From positions 310,001-374,000 of the forward strand of contig CAVUAT010000014.1 of assembly GCA_963739545.1 (NCBI GenBank): a stretch of DNA of 64,000 bases. The letters are read 5' to 3'. The stretch's first letter is position 1. The number at the start of each line of letters is the position of its first letter. The position numbers were made by a program, and so were the translations under genes. This stretch comes from CAVUAT01 sp963739545. Its GTDB lineage: Bacteria > Actinomycetota > Thermoleophilia > Solirubrobacterales > 70-9. Shown piece by piece: positions 24,658 through 32,233 of this stretch. The notes below the pieces were generated by a model. It worked only from the letters and a program-made list of their open reading frames with translations. It ran no database searches and was not told the DNA's origin.

Positions 24658-25296
24658 ATGTTGGATTCACCGCTCTCGCGGCTTGCAGGGCCTCTGGCAC
24701 TCGCAGCCGGTGTGTTGATCGTCGTCGCGCAACTTGTGATGTTGCCGTTCGATCCAGACGATCACGTGGCCACGTCGACGGATCCGGTGTTCCAGGTCGG
24801 CGGTGTCGTCTACATGGTTGGTTTCTGTGTGCTCATGCTTGCCCTGGTCGGCGCGTACGGGTGGGGGCTACACAAGGCGCCGGGGAAGCTCGGCCTGATC
24901 GCCATCGTCACTGCGATCGTTGGCACGATGCTTCTGGCCGGTGACCTGTGGTTCGAGACCTTCGCCGTCCCGTGGCTCGCTGACGAGGCGCCTGCGGTGC
25001 TCGACACAGATGAGCACCCACCTTCGACCCTTCTTGCGATCGGCGCCGTTTCCAGCTATCTGCTCTTCGCCGCGGGCTGGGCCCTGTTCGCTATCGCAAG
25101 CTATCGGGCTCGCGTCTTCCCGACCGCCATCTGTGTCGCCATCCTGATCGGCGGCGTCATTGGGTTCCGTGCTTTGCTGTCGCCCACCGGCATCCCCCTC
25201 GGTCTTGCCGTCGCGTGGCTGGGCGTGTGGATGATGAGGAAGACGACAGCCGCGAGTGAGACCTCTCACCCAGATCCGCAAGAGGTCGTGCCCTAA
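24658..25296 (+). CDS. Six-helix membrane protein of unknown function
   Basis: 212 residues from ATG 24658 with AAAGG upstream. Membrane segments include LALAAGVLIVVAQLVMLPF, VVYMVGFCVLMLALVGAYGW, LIAIVTAIVGTMLLAGDLWF, LLAIGAVSSYLLFAAGWALF, AICVAILIGGVIGFRALL. Acidic loop FAVPWLADEAPAVLDTDEHP. Related in style to the truncated membrane protein at 60371. No transport motif. Confidence 0.75.
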   Translation: MLDSPLSRLAGPLALAAGVLIVVAQLVMLPFDPDDHVATSTDPVFQVGGVVYMVGFCVLMLALVGAYGWGLHKAPGKLGLIAIVTAIVGTMLLAGDLWFETFAVPWLADEAPAVLDTDEHPPSTLLAIGAVSSYLLFAAGWALFAIASYRARVFPTAICVAILIGGVIGFRALLSPTGIPLGLAVAWLGVWMMRKTTAASETSHPDPQEVVP

Positions 25297-25308
25297 AGGC
25301 ACGGTATC

Positions 25309-25409
25309 GCTCTCCATGCAAAGCAGCACTCAGCCGATAGCTCGAGGTCACGCCTGAGCCGTGCGTCTCCAAGAGATCGCATCGGCGGCCCAATTCATTT
25401 CTCGCTACC
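25309..25409. repeat. 16-bp near-palindrome and a GGCGGCCCAATTC element
   Basis: GCTCTCCATGCAAAGC at 25309-25324 is one base off the family consensus and is on the minus strand. At 25375-25409, GATCGCATCGGCGGCCCAAT then TCATTTCTCGCTACC is a degraded copy of the tRNA-end-like element (compare 55488 and 57498). Confidence 0.6.
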
Positions 25410-25499
25410 ACCACGGATCATCGAGCGAGCACGCCTGCAGATCTGAACGCGGGATCCGCCCCACGCGAGGCCGGGGCGGGAGCCTGTAGAAACCACCGC

Positions 25500-26825
25500 A
25501 TGGAGGTTCCCCAAACGCACTACCTCGATCACGAGGGGGTGAACATCGCCTGGCAGGTCTTCGGTGATGGCTCAGCGGAGATCCTGTTCATACCCGGCTG
25601 GGTCTCGAACGTGGACCAGTTCTGGGATTACCCCGATCCGCGTGCATTCCTCTCTGAGCTCGCGGACTTCTCCCGCATCGCGATCTACGACAAGCCGGGC
25701 ACCGGTGCTTCTGACCCCGTGGACGCGACGCCGTCCGTCGAAGTGCGCGTCGATCAGGTTCTCGCGCTGATGGACGCGGCCGGCCTCGAGCGCCCGACGG
25801 TCGTGGGAGTCTCCGAGGGTGGCATTACGGCATGCCTCGCCGCTGCCGCTCATCCGAATCGGATCGAACGCGTCGTCCTGTTGAACGCGAGCGCCGGCGG
25901 CTTCGACCGGCGCGCACAAGGCGAGATGACCGACGCCGAATTCGAGAACTGGCGGGAGTTCATCCACGCTACGGCCGTTGACTGGGGAGAAGGCCGCTAC
26001 GGCGACCGCTGGCTCGCTGGCGTACCGAACGCCGACGCCGTATGGGGACGGCTGCAGCGCGCTTGCGCGACCCCCGCGGTCGCGCGCCGCTACATCTCAG
26101 CGATAGAGGAAGGCCTGACGGCATGGGACGTGCTCGAGGCGATCCACCAACCGGTGCTCGTGCTCCAGCGAACCGGTGACCGCGTGCTGCCGGTGGAGGC
26201 GGCGCGCGCAGTCGCGGAGCAGATCCCGCACGCCACGTTGGTCGAGCTTCCGGGAAACGAGCACCTGCCGTGGCTCGGGGAAACCGGCGAGATCCTGGAG
26301 CGGATTCGCGCCTTCGTCGGAGCGCCGCCGCCCGCCGCCCGCAGTGACCGGGTGCTCGCGACGGTCCTGTTCACGGACATCGTCGGGTCGACCGATCAGC
26401 TCGCGCGGCTCGGCGACGCCGCCTGGAGCGCCCAACTCGACCGCCACGCCGAGATCCTGCGGGAAGGGCTCGCTCGGTTCGACGGGCGACTGATCAAGAC
26501 CACCGGCGATGGCGCGCTGGCCACCTTCACCGGCCCCGCGCGGGGCGCCCAGGCCGCGCGTTGGATTCTCGACGCGCTCGCGGCCGACGACCTGACCTCG
26601 CGGGCCGGCATGCACGTCGGTGAGATCGAGCTGCAGGACGATGACATCGCCGGGCTCGCCGTCCACGTCGCGGCCCGCGTCTTGGACAAGGCGGGCGATG
26701 ACGAAGTCCTCGTCTCGCGCACCGTCCGCGACTTGACGGCAGGTTCGGGCCTGGAGTTCACCGATCGCGGCACCCATACGCTCAAGGGGATTCCCGAGGA
26801 CTGGCAGATCTACGCGCTCGCCTAG
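25500..26825 (+). CDS. Alpha/beta hydrolase fused to class III adenylate/guanylate cyclase
   Basis: 441 residues. Residues 1-275: hydrolase with IPGWVSNVDQFWDYPDPRAF, nucleophile Ser105 in GVSEGG, and His in PGNEHLPWLGE. Residues 285-441: class III cyclase with VLFTDIVGSTDQLARLGD (metal Asp), LIKTTGDGALATFTGPARGA (second metal Asp), VGEIELQDDDIAGLAVHVAA, LEFTDRGTHTLKGIPEDWQI. This hydrolase-cyclase layout is frequent in actinobacteria; the hydrolase half probably senses a ligand. TGTAGAAA ends 7 nt before ATG, so possibly leaderless. Confidence 0.92.
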   Translation: MEVPQTHYLDHEGVNIAWQVFGDGSAEILFIPGWVSNVDQFWDYPDPRAFLSELADFSRIAIYDKPGTGASDPVDATPSVEVRVDQVLALMDAAGLERPTVVGVSEGGITACLAAAAHPNRIERVVLLNASAGGFDRRAQGEMTDAEFENWREFIHATAVDWGEGRYGDRWLAGVPNADAVWGRLQRACATPAVARRYISAIEEGLTAWDVLEAIHQPVLVLQRTGDRVLPVEAARAVAEQIPHATLVELPGNEHLPWLGETGEILERIRAFVGAPPPAARSDRVLATVLFTDIVGSTDQLARLGDAAWSAQLDRHAEILREGLARFDGRLIKTTGDGALATFTGPARGAQAARWILDALAADDLTSRAGMHVGEIELQDDDIAGLAVHVAARVLDKAGDDEVLVSRTVRDLTAGSGLEFTDRGTHTLKGIPEDWQIYALA

Positions 26826-26904
26826 TGGGTGCCGCACTCGGAGCACCTGGAAGAAGTAACGGTGTGCGAGGAGAAGGCTGGCACCGACTAGTCACCGAAG
26901 CGAA

Positions 26905-27020
26905 TTGATGCCCGCTTGATGCCCCGCCGAGGCCCAATCACGCCGGTCCCGGACAGACGAAAGGCCCGGAGATCCGGGCCTTTCGTCAGGTAGCGGGGGC
27001 CCGATGCGTTGCTCGCTACC
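26905..27020. repeat. Composite repeat: TTGATGCCCG boxes, perfect hairpin, GGTAGCG element
   Basis: TTGATGCCCG (26905) and TTGATGCCCC (26916); a perfect 15-bp stem GACGAAAGGCCCGGA (26956-26970) with its complement at 26973-26987; then GGTAGCGGGGGCCCGATGCG to CGCTACC (26989-27020) with 7-bp terminal inverted repeats. It lies between convergent genes and can act as their terminator. Confidence 0.75.
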
Positions 27021-27061
27021 AGGGCGCGAGGATTCGCGAGCTCCTGTCTAGCGGCGAATGA

Positions 27062-27454
27062 CTAGGACTGACCCAAAGCCTTCAGGGCCTTGGCGCTGTC
27101 GGTGATGAACTCGCCGCGGACTACCTTGCCATCGGCGTCGAACTCCATCAGGTGCAGGAAGTGGGCCTCGAACTGACCGCCGCCCTCAGCGGCGGTCGCC
27201 CGCTGCGTTCCATGTACGACGACCTTGTCACCGCCGTCGATGAAGTCCTCCGCGGTGACGGAGAACTCCGACCAGTACTGCGGTATGCGGCCGAAGTTCT
27301 CGAGGACCGCGTCTCTGCCACTGGTGGTGCCGCCGTTCGGGAGCTCGTCCGATGTATGCCACTCGGCGTTGTCTGCGAAGTGGCCGGACAGGGTCTCCAT
27401 ATCTCCGCTGGAAAACGCCTCGTAAGCGGCCTTCGCTGTATCAACGTTCGACAT
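27062..27454 (-). CDS. SnoaL-like (NTF2 fold) protein, SD-led type
   Basis: 130 residues: MSNVDTAKAAYEAFSSGDME, TLSGHFADNAEWHTSDELPN, GGTTSGRDAVLENFGRIPQY, DGGDKVVVHGTQRA, AKALKALGQS. It has a strong GGAGGAGGAG RBS, unlike the MSQENVE group, and a more distant sequence. Its role is unknown. Confidence 0.88.
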   Translation of the reverse strand: MSNVDTAKAAYEAFSSGDMETLSGHFADNAEWHTSDELPNGGTTSGRDAVLENFGRIPQYWSEFSVTAEDFIDGGDKVVVHGTQRATAAEGGGQFEAHFLHLMEFDADGKVVRGEFITDSAKALKALGQS

Positions 27455-27680
27455 CTCTCCTCCTCCAATCGCTTCCAGATCCGACCGTACCCCACGGAAC
27501 GCTGCCCCGCAACACGGCCCGTCCGCTCACATTTCCTGGCGGTCGCGGTCCAGTAGCGGTCACGATGCAACCGGCCGCATCGGCCGTTCGGCAAATGAAC
27601 GGGGCGACTGCTGTCGGGTAGAGCCGCAAGACGGTCGGCCTCCCGAGCCAGCGAGCCAGCCTGGCCACCCGCACACCGGG

Positions 27681-28746
27681 CTACTTACTCACCAGGCCCT
27701 TGACGATGCCGCCGGTTCCGCCTGCGGGGCTCTCAACCATGCTGCCGACACTGTTGACCGTGTCGCCGACTTCGTTGACGGCGTTGCCGACCGAGCTCTC
27801 GACTCCGCTTACGGGCTTCTTGACTGTGGAGCCAACCGCGCCGGCCGTGCCGACCGAGCTCCCGACTCCGCTCACCGGCTTCTTGATCGTGGTGCCGACG
27901 GGATTGCCGGCGCCGTGTGAGCCGCCCTCCGAAGCTCCCTCGCCACCGCCCTGCGAGCTCCTCTGGCTCCCTACCGGGCCTTCCTGCCTACCGGCGTAGG
28001 CCCCTTGGCGCCGACGCACCCCGGCGACGGCGGTACGCGACGCGGACTCACAGCCTCGGGCCGAGTAGCGGATGGTGAGTCCGCCCGTCCAATAAGGGGA
28101 GAGGATCCGAATCGCGAGGGACCCCGCCTCCGTGAGGCGCAGGGCGCAGGGACGCAGTCTGAGCGTCAAAGGGAGTGCTGGCCCCACCACGCGCCACCCC
28201 GGCGCCTAGGGTCTGCCCGTCTTCGAAGGCGACTGAGGAGAGGACTGCGCTTGGGGCATAGCCGCCCAGGGCCTCGGATCGAGGCGGGGCTGAGGCGGCC
28301 TCAATCTCATCGAAGCCGCCGCCCACCCGGGGACCGTCGGTGATCAAACCCACCACGATCACAACGATCGACGCAGCAGCGGTCGCGGCCGCCAGGCGCA
28401 ATCCACCCCGCCGCACGGGATCGACGCGGGCCGGCCGAGGTCGCTCGCGGCTCGTTCCCCTTGCCATCGGAGACTCGTGGTCCCAGATAGCCGCTGGCGC
28501 GCTCTCCCGCGTCAAAGCGTCCTCAAGGCGGCGGAAGAGCACGCCATTCGCCGGACCTTGACCGTTCTCTATTCGTGCGATCGCGGAGCGCCGCGTCTGC
28601 GTTCTCACCGCGAGCTCGGCCTGGCTGAGCCCAAGAGCCGATCGGCGGGCAGCGAGCAGCCGCCCGAAAGGCACGGATGCTGCATCGCCGCGGCCCGTCG
28701 CGATGCTGCTCCTCGTCATTGTCCTGGTGGCTCCGTCGTGCTTCAC
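27681..28746 (-). pseudogene. XRE-family HTH membrane protein, broken by a 7-bp duplication
   Basis: GTG 28746 (or ATG 28719). Residues 20-75 are an XRE HTH: FGRLLAARRSALGLSQAELA, VRTQTRRSAIARIENGQGPA. Then basic linker, one membrane helix (LAAATAAASIVVIVVGLITD) and an outer domain. The frame breaks at GCGCAGGGCGCAGG (28137-28150), two copies of a 7-mer. Removing one copy joins DAQTASLR to LTEAGSLAIRILSPYWTGGL and continues to a low-complexity tail of KKPVSGVxSSVG repeats, stop 27681. As it stands translation ends near 28048. The intact form resembles RodZ/anti-sigma-like sensors. Confidence 0.72.
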
Positions 28747-28781
28747 GTTCGCAATCTCGCTAGTTCGGGGGTTTGTGCAGG

Positions 28782-28823
28782 CTAACCTATTTTAGGTATT
28801 CTACCCTAATTCTAGGTACCTAG
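28782..28823 (-). promoter_or_regulatory. AT-rich promoter/operator of XRE gene
   Basis: An unusually AT-rich island. It holds the 12-bp perfect palindrome CTAGGTACCTAG (28812-28823) and, on the minus strand, TAGAAT and TAAAAT -10-like boxes with repeated TAGGKTA units. Located 36-77 bp before the start, it is a likely XRE autoregulatory site. Confidence 0.5.
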
Positions 28824-28977
28824 TCGCAGCCAGCTCCCGCTCCTCCGCGAGGCCGTCGCCGAGGCCAATGCCACAGCCTCAGCCCCAGCGTGTCGCGGGG
28901 CGTGGCGGATAATCGGCCGTAGATCCCAGCCACCAGGAGGTTCTCGATCCTCCCCGCGGGCGGTGGCTGTGTGGCGT

Positions 28978-31062
28978 TCAGTCGCCGGGCTGGCCGGGCT
29001 GCGGCGGTCCGATGCGGAAGGGCCGCATCATCTCGTTGTCCTCGTGCTCGACGATGTGGCAGTGCCAGACGAACTGGCCGGGGGTCGTGAACTGTGCCCT
29101 CACCCGGGTGACCTGGCCCGGGTAGGCGATGACGGTGTCCTTGAAACCGCTCTCGCCCGGCTCCGGGGGAGCCGGCAGCGAACCCGGCACGACCTGGACC
29201 GTTTGGCCCTCCTCGTTCACGAGGATGTCCTGGCGGTTCACGACCTCGAAGGCGATCTCGTGGATGTGCATGGGGTGGGCGTCGGCCGTGGCGTTGTATA
29301 TCTCCCAGAGCTCGGTCGCGCCGACCGTCGGGTTCTCGGTCACCGGGTCCATCCACAGTCGGTCGGCCCACAACCCGGGGGCGGCGTTCGGGTCGCCCGC
29401 GACAGTGCCGAGCAACGCTTCAGCTGGGGCGTCCTCGAAGAAGGCCGACATGTTCTCGAGCAGCGCCAGCCGCCGCGTGACCGTCTCCGCCGGCAGCGGC
29501 GTGATCGCGGGCAGCTGCAGGAACTTCGGCGGGGTCGAATCGTCGATCCCGACCGTGGGCACGACGCGGAACTGCATGATCTGACCGGTCGTATCGGGGT
29601 CGGCGCTGTCGAAGTCCTCATCGGGCGCACCGCCGCCGAACGGCTCGTCGGGGCCGACGTTGCCGAGCACGTGATTCCCAAGGGGCACGTTGGTGAAGTC
29701 GACGATCACGTCGGCCCGCTCGGCCAGTCCCATCAGCAGCCGGTTGCCGTTGTTGGCGGTGACGTTTACCGGGGCAGCCAGGAAGCCGCCCTCGTTGCCG
29801 ATCTGCCACACCTCGATCCCGGGGATCCGGTCGAAGTCGAGAATGAGGAAGCGCGACTGGCAGCCGTTGAGGAACCGGAGCCGGTAGCGGCGCTGCTCCA
29901 CTGTCTGGAACGGCCACGTGTTGCCGTTGACCATGATGGTGTTCCCGAAAAACTCGGGATTCCAGATCGGCGAGAGGTCGGTTTCCGGGATGTAGGGCCC
30001 CGCGATCCCGTCGAAGAACTCCCGGGTGTCCGGATAGAAGAGCGAGCCGTCCGCGTCGAAGGACCGATCCTGGATCGCTATCGAGATCTCCCGGTAGGGC
30101 TTGTTGGGCGGGAACTTGTCGTTCTCGCGCGGCGCCGGGCCGGGCAGGATCGCCGCATTCCCGGTCCGCGAGTCGAGCACGACGTCGTCGGGGCCTCCAC
30201 GGATGAGGTAGAAGCCGGCCGGGCCCGCGTAGACGTTGAGGCGCGTCATGCCGAGCGCGTGGTCGTGGTACCAAATCGTCGACGCCCGGTTGTGGTTCGG
30301 GTACTGGAAGGTCGCGAAGCCGGGCCCCCACGCGACGTCGTATGAACCGAGCGCCTTCCCGGCGAAGAACTCGTACCACGTCCCTTCCGTGGCGTAGCCC
30401 GCCGGGATATCGTTCGCGGCGGGCAGATACCACGCTTCCGCGTAGCCGTCGCTGTCGTCGGCCACGCCCACGGCGCCGTGCACGTGGGTGACGATCGGCA
30501 CCGGGCCCGTGTAAGGGCCCGGAGTCTCGGTGAACGTCGGCCGGCTGTCGCGACCGGCGGCGCCGCCAGGGGGATTGGCCCAGTGCAAGGTCTTGTCGAC
30601 CGGAAGCAGGTGCGGCAGGTAGTTCCCGCTGGAGTCCAGGAGCTCGTTGACCCACTTGACCCGGACCGGCCGGTTCCACTTCGCCTCGATCGTGAGCGAC
30701 GGGGCGTTGTGGACGAGCAGCCCGCGTTTGCTTCGCGCCGCTTTGCCGCCGTAGCCCCATACCGTCGTTGCCGGCAGGCCCGCCGGAAGGACCTGCTGCG
30801 TGATCTGCCTCATCGAGATCTCGTAGTAATCGACGGACTTGCCGCCGGGCTGCCTGATCGTGCCGGCCCTGGGCATCACCGGCGGGATCAGCATCGGCGT
30901 CTGGAACTTCGGAACCGAGGTCGGATCGAGCGTGCCACCCGGGATCTGAGCGAGCGCTTCCGGGCTCGCCCCGGGAAGCCGTCCGAACAGGTAGTAGCCG
31001 GCGCTTGCCCCCCCGACCCAGGCGACAAACGTACGCCGGGAATACCGAAAAGTCCTCTCCAT
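28978..31062 (-). CDS. Multicopper oxidase (CotA/bilirubin oxidase type), Tat-exported
   Basis: 694 residues from ATG 31062, RBS AGGAG. Twin-arginine signal YSRRTFVAWVGG. Copper ligands: HVHGAVG, WYHDHALGMTRLNVYAG, HPMHIHEIAF and HCHIVEHEDNEMM, covering T1, T2 and T3 sites. This matches CotA-like laccases in length class and in the PHLLPVDKTLHWANPPGG region. Oxidises phenols, bilirubin or metal ions using O2 outside the cell. No accessory gene adjacent. Upstream lies a 24-bp tandem repeat likely to be regulatory. Confidence 0.95.
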   Translation of the reverse strand: MERTFRYSRRTFVAWVGGASAGYYLFGRLPGASPEALAQIPGGTLDPTSVPKFQTPMLIPPVMPRAGTIRQPGGKSVDYYEISMRQITQQVLPAGLPATTVWGYGGKAARSKRGLLVHNAPSLTIEAKWNRPVRVKWVNELLDSSGNYLPHLLPVDKTLHWANPPGGAAGRDSRPTFTETPGPYTGPVPIVTHVHGAVGVADDSDGYAEAWYLPAANDIPAGYATEGTWYEFFAGKALGSYDVAWGPGFATFQYPNHNRASTIWYHDHALGMTRLNVYAGPAGFYLIRGGPDDVVLDSRTGNAAILPGPAPRENDKFPPNKPYREISIAIQDRSFDADGSLFYPDTREFFDGIAGPYIPETDLSPIWNPEFFGNTIMVNGNTWPFQTVEQRRYRLRFLNGCQSRFLILDFDRIPGIEVWQIGNEGGFLAAPVNVTANNGNRLLMGLAERADVIVDFTNVPLGNHVLGNVGPDEPFGGGAPDEDFDSADPDTTGQIMQFRVVPTVGIDDSTPPKFLQLPAITPLPAETVTRRLALLENMSAFFEDAPAEALLGTVAGDPNAAPGLWADRLWMDPVTENPTVGATELWEIYNATADAHPMHIHEIAFEVVNRQDILVNEEGQTVQVVPGSLPAPPEPGESGFKDTVIAYPGQVTRVRAQFTTPGQFVWHCHIVEHEDNEMMRPFRIGPPQPGQPGD

Positions 31063-31128
31063 GCTTTGGGCTCCTACCTCGTCGGTGCGGGACCCCGCCT
31101 CTGCGCCACATCCGAGGCTAACGGATCG

Positions 31129-31174
31129 CGTACACCGAGGTAGGTCCACTTTCGTACACCAAGGTAGGTCCACT
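31129..31174 (-). promoter_or_regulatory. Two 22-bp direct repeats upstream of multicopper oxidase
   Basis: CGTACACCGAGGTAGGTCCA and CGTACACCAAGGTAGGTCCA (each plus CT) at 31129-31150 and 31153-31174, a 24-bp period (about two helical turns). Each has partial dyad symmetry (GTNNACC and GGTNNAC halves). They lie 67-112 bp before the start, fitting an activator or repressor array. Confidence 0.6.
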
Positions 31175-31310
31175 GCGCCGGCACCCGGCCCGCTGTCCGA
31201 GATGACGTGAGCCGGGTCTCCCGAGTAGCGGTAGACCGCGTGCTGCTTATCGACGTACGAGCCCTGATCGGCGTGCCGACGAGAAGGACAAGGGATCCTC
31301 CTCTCCCCGA

Positions 31311-31425
31311 TTGACGCCCGAATGACGCCCGCTCAGGACTAACCTCGCCGGCTGCGAGCAAACGAAAGGGCCGCATCAGCGGCCCTTTCGTGAGGTAGCG
31401 GCGGCCCGATTCGTCTCTCGCTACC
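31311..31425. repeat. Composite repeat: TTGACGCCCG boxes, perfect hairpin, GGTAGCG element
   Basis: TTGACGCCCG (31311) and ATGACGCCCG (31322); perfect 13-bp stem ACGAAAGGGCCGC (31362-31374) with ATCA loop; GGTAGCG...CGCTACC at 31394-31425. Same order and spacing as at 26905. It follows the AHSA1 gene end on the minus strand. Confidence 0.75.
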
Positions 31426-31498
31426 ACCGGCCGAGGATTCGCGAACCAGTCAGCACCTGGGCTAAAGGAACCCTCGCGGGTCTGCTCGCGCCGTCTCG

Positions 31499-31952
31499 CT
31501 AATCCGCTCGTGCAGAGATCAGCTGGTGTAGTCGCTCGAAGCTGTCTGTCCAACCCGCGTCGTGAAGCGCGCGCCGCGGCTCCGTGGCGAAAGGGCCACT
31601 GGTGGAGGACCAGTCCGGTGGACTCACCCTGGTCACGCAGCGACAAGGTCGCGAGGGTTTCCTGATCGTCGGGATCGGGATCCTCCCATCGAAAGGTGTA
31701 TGCCAGGCGCCTCGGAGGATCGATCTCGCGGAACTCCCCTGACAGATAGAAGAGCTCGCCTTCCGGTGGTTGCATCGCGATCCGGTACCCGCCTCCGACG
31801 CGCAGATCGAGTTCGATGCTCGGCGAGGTGAATTCACCGGGACCCCACCACTTCGCCAGCTTGTCGGGATCGGTCAGCGCCTCGAACACGACCGTGGGCA
31901 GCGCGGGCATGACACGCTCGAGATCCAGGGTGAGGCCAGCTTGCGAGACCAC
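31499..31952 (-). pseudogene. AHSA1/SRPBCC domain protein, frameshifted
   Basis: From GTG 31952: VFEALTDPDKLAKWWGPGEF, GGGYRIAMQPPEGELFYLSG, EFREIDPPRRLAYTFRWEDP, TLATLSLRDQGESTGLVLHQ. One base too many at about 31594 moves the frame; the next frame completes the family's last helix GPFATEPRRALHDAGWTDSF, ERLHQLISARAD and stops at 31499. AHSA1-type START folds bind hydrophobic ligands. Full length otherwise, so either recent pseudogene or a one-base error. Confidence 0.8.
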
Positions 31953-32131
31953 GATCTGAGTCTAAGCAATGCGCACTGCCTCGAAGTTACGGCCAGTCAG
32001 GAAGATGGTGCGAGTCCGTCGAAAGCGGACGCCACCCCAGGTGTGAGCGTAGGCAACCGTTCTCTCGGGTGATCTCGGGCGTGCTTGCGCCAGCTGGGAC
32101 GAGCTGAGATCAGGTGAGTTTCGCTCAGTTC

Positions 32132-32153
32132 GGTACCTCGCCTGGTACCACGA
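32132..32153. repeat. Paired GGTACC boxes
   Basis: GGTACC at 32132 and 32144 followed by ACGA; related pairs are at 44044 and 47691. The surrounding 31953-32233 interval has no supported gene. Confidence 0.45.
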
Positions 32154-32233
32154 GAGCTAAGAATCGTAGGACCCGCGGCGAAACTAGCCGCAGTAGTGGA
32201 AGCCGAAGCCGGACACAACCTCACGCCCGCTCA

